This document shows positions 40,364 to 40,879 of a DNA stretch of 40,879 nucleotides, one piece after another. Below the pieces are notes generated by a model, which saw nothing but the letters and a program-made list of their open reading frames with translations, ran no database searches and had not been told where the DNA came from. The translations under genes were made by a program, and so were the position numbers. The stretch lies in assembly GCF_001541225.1 (NCBI RefSeq), contig NZ_LMTS01000114.1:1-40879 (forward strand). The letters run 5' to 3'. The first letter of the stretch is position 1. Each line of letters starts with the position of its first letter. The DNA is from Variovorax sp. WDL1 (lineage in GTDB: Bacteria > Pseudomonadota > Gammaproteobacteria > Burkholderiales > Burkholderiaceae_C).

Positions 40364-40879
40364 TCAGTGCAGAGAAGCCAGATACGCGGCCAACGACTCG
40401 ACCTCGGCATTGCTGAGGTCGGCAAGCAGCGGATCCGGCTTCGCGGCACTTCCGTGCGGCCGCGTTCCGCTGCGCATCAACTGCAACGACCAGGTGGTGT
40501 AGCGCACCTTCTGCCCGGCGAGCCGTGCCGCGCCGGCGCTCGTCCCCTTCAACCCCGGACCGTGGCAGACGGCGCATCGCAAGCGATCGGCCAATGCGCG
40601 GCCGGCATCGCTGCCGGCCGCTTGCGCCGTGGGAGGAGGCACCAGTGCCGCGAAGTGTTCGGCAAGGTCATCGACATCCTGCTCGCTCAACTCCGCGGCG
40701 AGGGTCACCATCACCGGGGCAGTACGTTTGCGCTCGCGAAAGGCACGCCACTGGGCAATGAAGTAGGCCTTGGGCTGGCCTTCGAGCAGCGGCACCGTCG
40801 AGTGGATCGCTTCGCTGGACGAGTGGCAGGATGCGCAGCGCGAGGCGGAGAGCCGCGCGCCAGCTGCAGCATCGGCGGG
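40364..40879 (-). CDS. Diheme cytochrome c, truncated at window end
   Basis: The minus-strand frame runs from the window edge to a stop at 40364 and contains two haem-c sites: CASCH (codons near 40830) and CAVCH in ALADRLRCAVCHGPG. An acidic linker separates two class I cytochrome c domains, as in cytochrome c4-type electron carriers. The signal peptide and N-terminus lie outside the window. It is convergent with the His-tailed transporter, 27 nt away. Probably periplasmic, passing electrons to an oxidase. Confidence 0.88.
   Translation of the reverse strand, partial: PADAAAGARLSASRCASCHSSSEAIHSTVPLLEGQPKAYFIAQWRAFRERKRTAPVMVTLAAELSEQDVDDLAEHFAALVPPPTAQAAGSDAGRALADRLRCAVCHGPGLKGTSAGAARLAGQKVRYTTWSLQLMRSGTRPHGSAAKPDPLLADLSNAEVESLAAYLASLH

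Overview
The window is GC-rich, densely coded DNA of a beta-proteobacterium, most likely Burkholderiales/Comamonadaceae (Variovorax-like). This rests on codon and base composition, a Bug/TctC-type solute-binding protein beside a class III CoA-transferase, GcvA-like LysR regulators, a subunit II oxidase protein fused to cytochrome c, and an HME-RND metal efflux cluster. The taxon is inferred from gene content only. I saw no rRNA, tRNA, CRISPR array or intact insertion sequence.

Layout. (1) 82-3578, minus strand: a compact oxidase operon (DUF1269-like membrane protein, coxB with cytochrome c tail, coxA) behind a near-consensus sigma70 promoter at 3628-3656. (2) 3896-9256, plus strand: a six-gene CoA-thioester catabolic operon (DUF35-like OB protein, SCP2-type thiolase, SDR, enoyl-CoA hydratase, periplasmic Bug receptor, class III CoA-transferase), followed by a convergent LysR gene (9307-10200). 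No acyl-CoA dehydrogenase is present, so the substrate probably enters already unsaturated. (3) 10344-15378: mixed genes: a small unknown protein, Ohr peroxidase, an orphan OmpR-type response regulator, a divergent SDR/LysR pair with a 13-bp palindrome between them, a DUF899 protein and a tiny membrane ORF. (4) 15521-19299: a redox operon with an exported thioredoxin-like protein, a 40-residue peptide, an EnvZ-like histidine kinase and a DipZ-type CcdA-thioredoxin fusion; the last three overlap by 4 nt. (5) 19413-22752: a JmjC/cupin-like oxygenase, small unknown proteins, an XRE regulator in an AT-richer patch, a REP-like repeat and two gene remnants. (6) 22753-28856, minus strand: a five-gene operon (small Cys/His exported protein, TonB-dependent receptor, ABC ATPase, two DUF3526-type permeases), divergent from a Fur-family (Zur-like) regulator at 28930-29400, with a 20-bp near-palindrome between them. 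(7) 29579-36817: a czc-like HME-RND efflux cluster (CzcI-like, CzcC, accessory membrane-anchored protein, CzcB, CzcA, small periplasmic protein). (8) 36858-40879: small coupled ORFs, a CorC/HlyC-type protein, a second CzcI-like protein, a decayed copy of the small periplasmic protein, a DMT-family transporter with a His-rich tail, and a truncated diheme cytochrome c.

Regions 6 to 8 read together as a metal-homeostasis island: a metal-sensing repressor controls an outer-membrane receptor plus ABC machinery on one side, and an RND efflux pump with accessory metal-binding proteins lies on the other. Several decayed fragments at its joints (C-terminus of an outer-membrane barrel, NnrU-like piece, truncated duplicate) indicate that the island was assembled by recombination and deletion. 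The least explained part is the regulator/TonB receptor/DUF3526 ABC operon, which pairs an importer-type receptor with an exporter-type ABC module.
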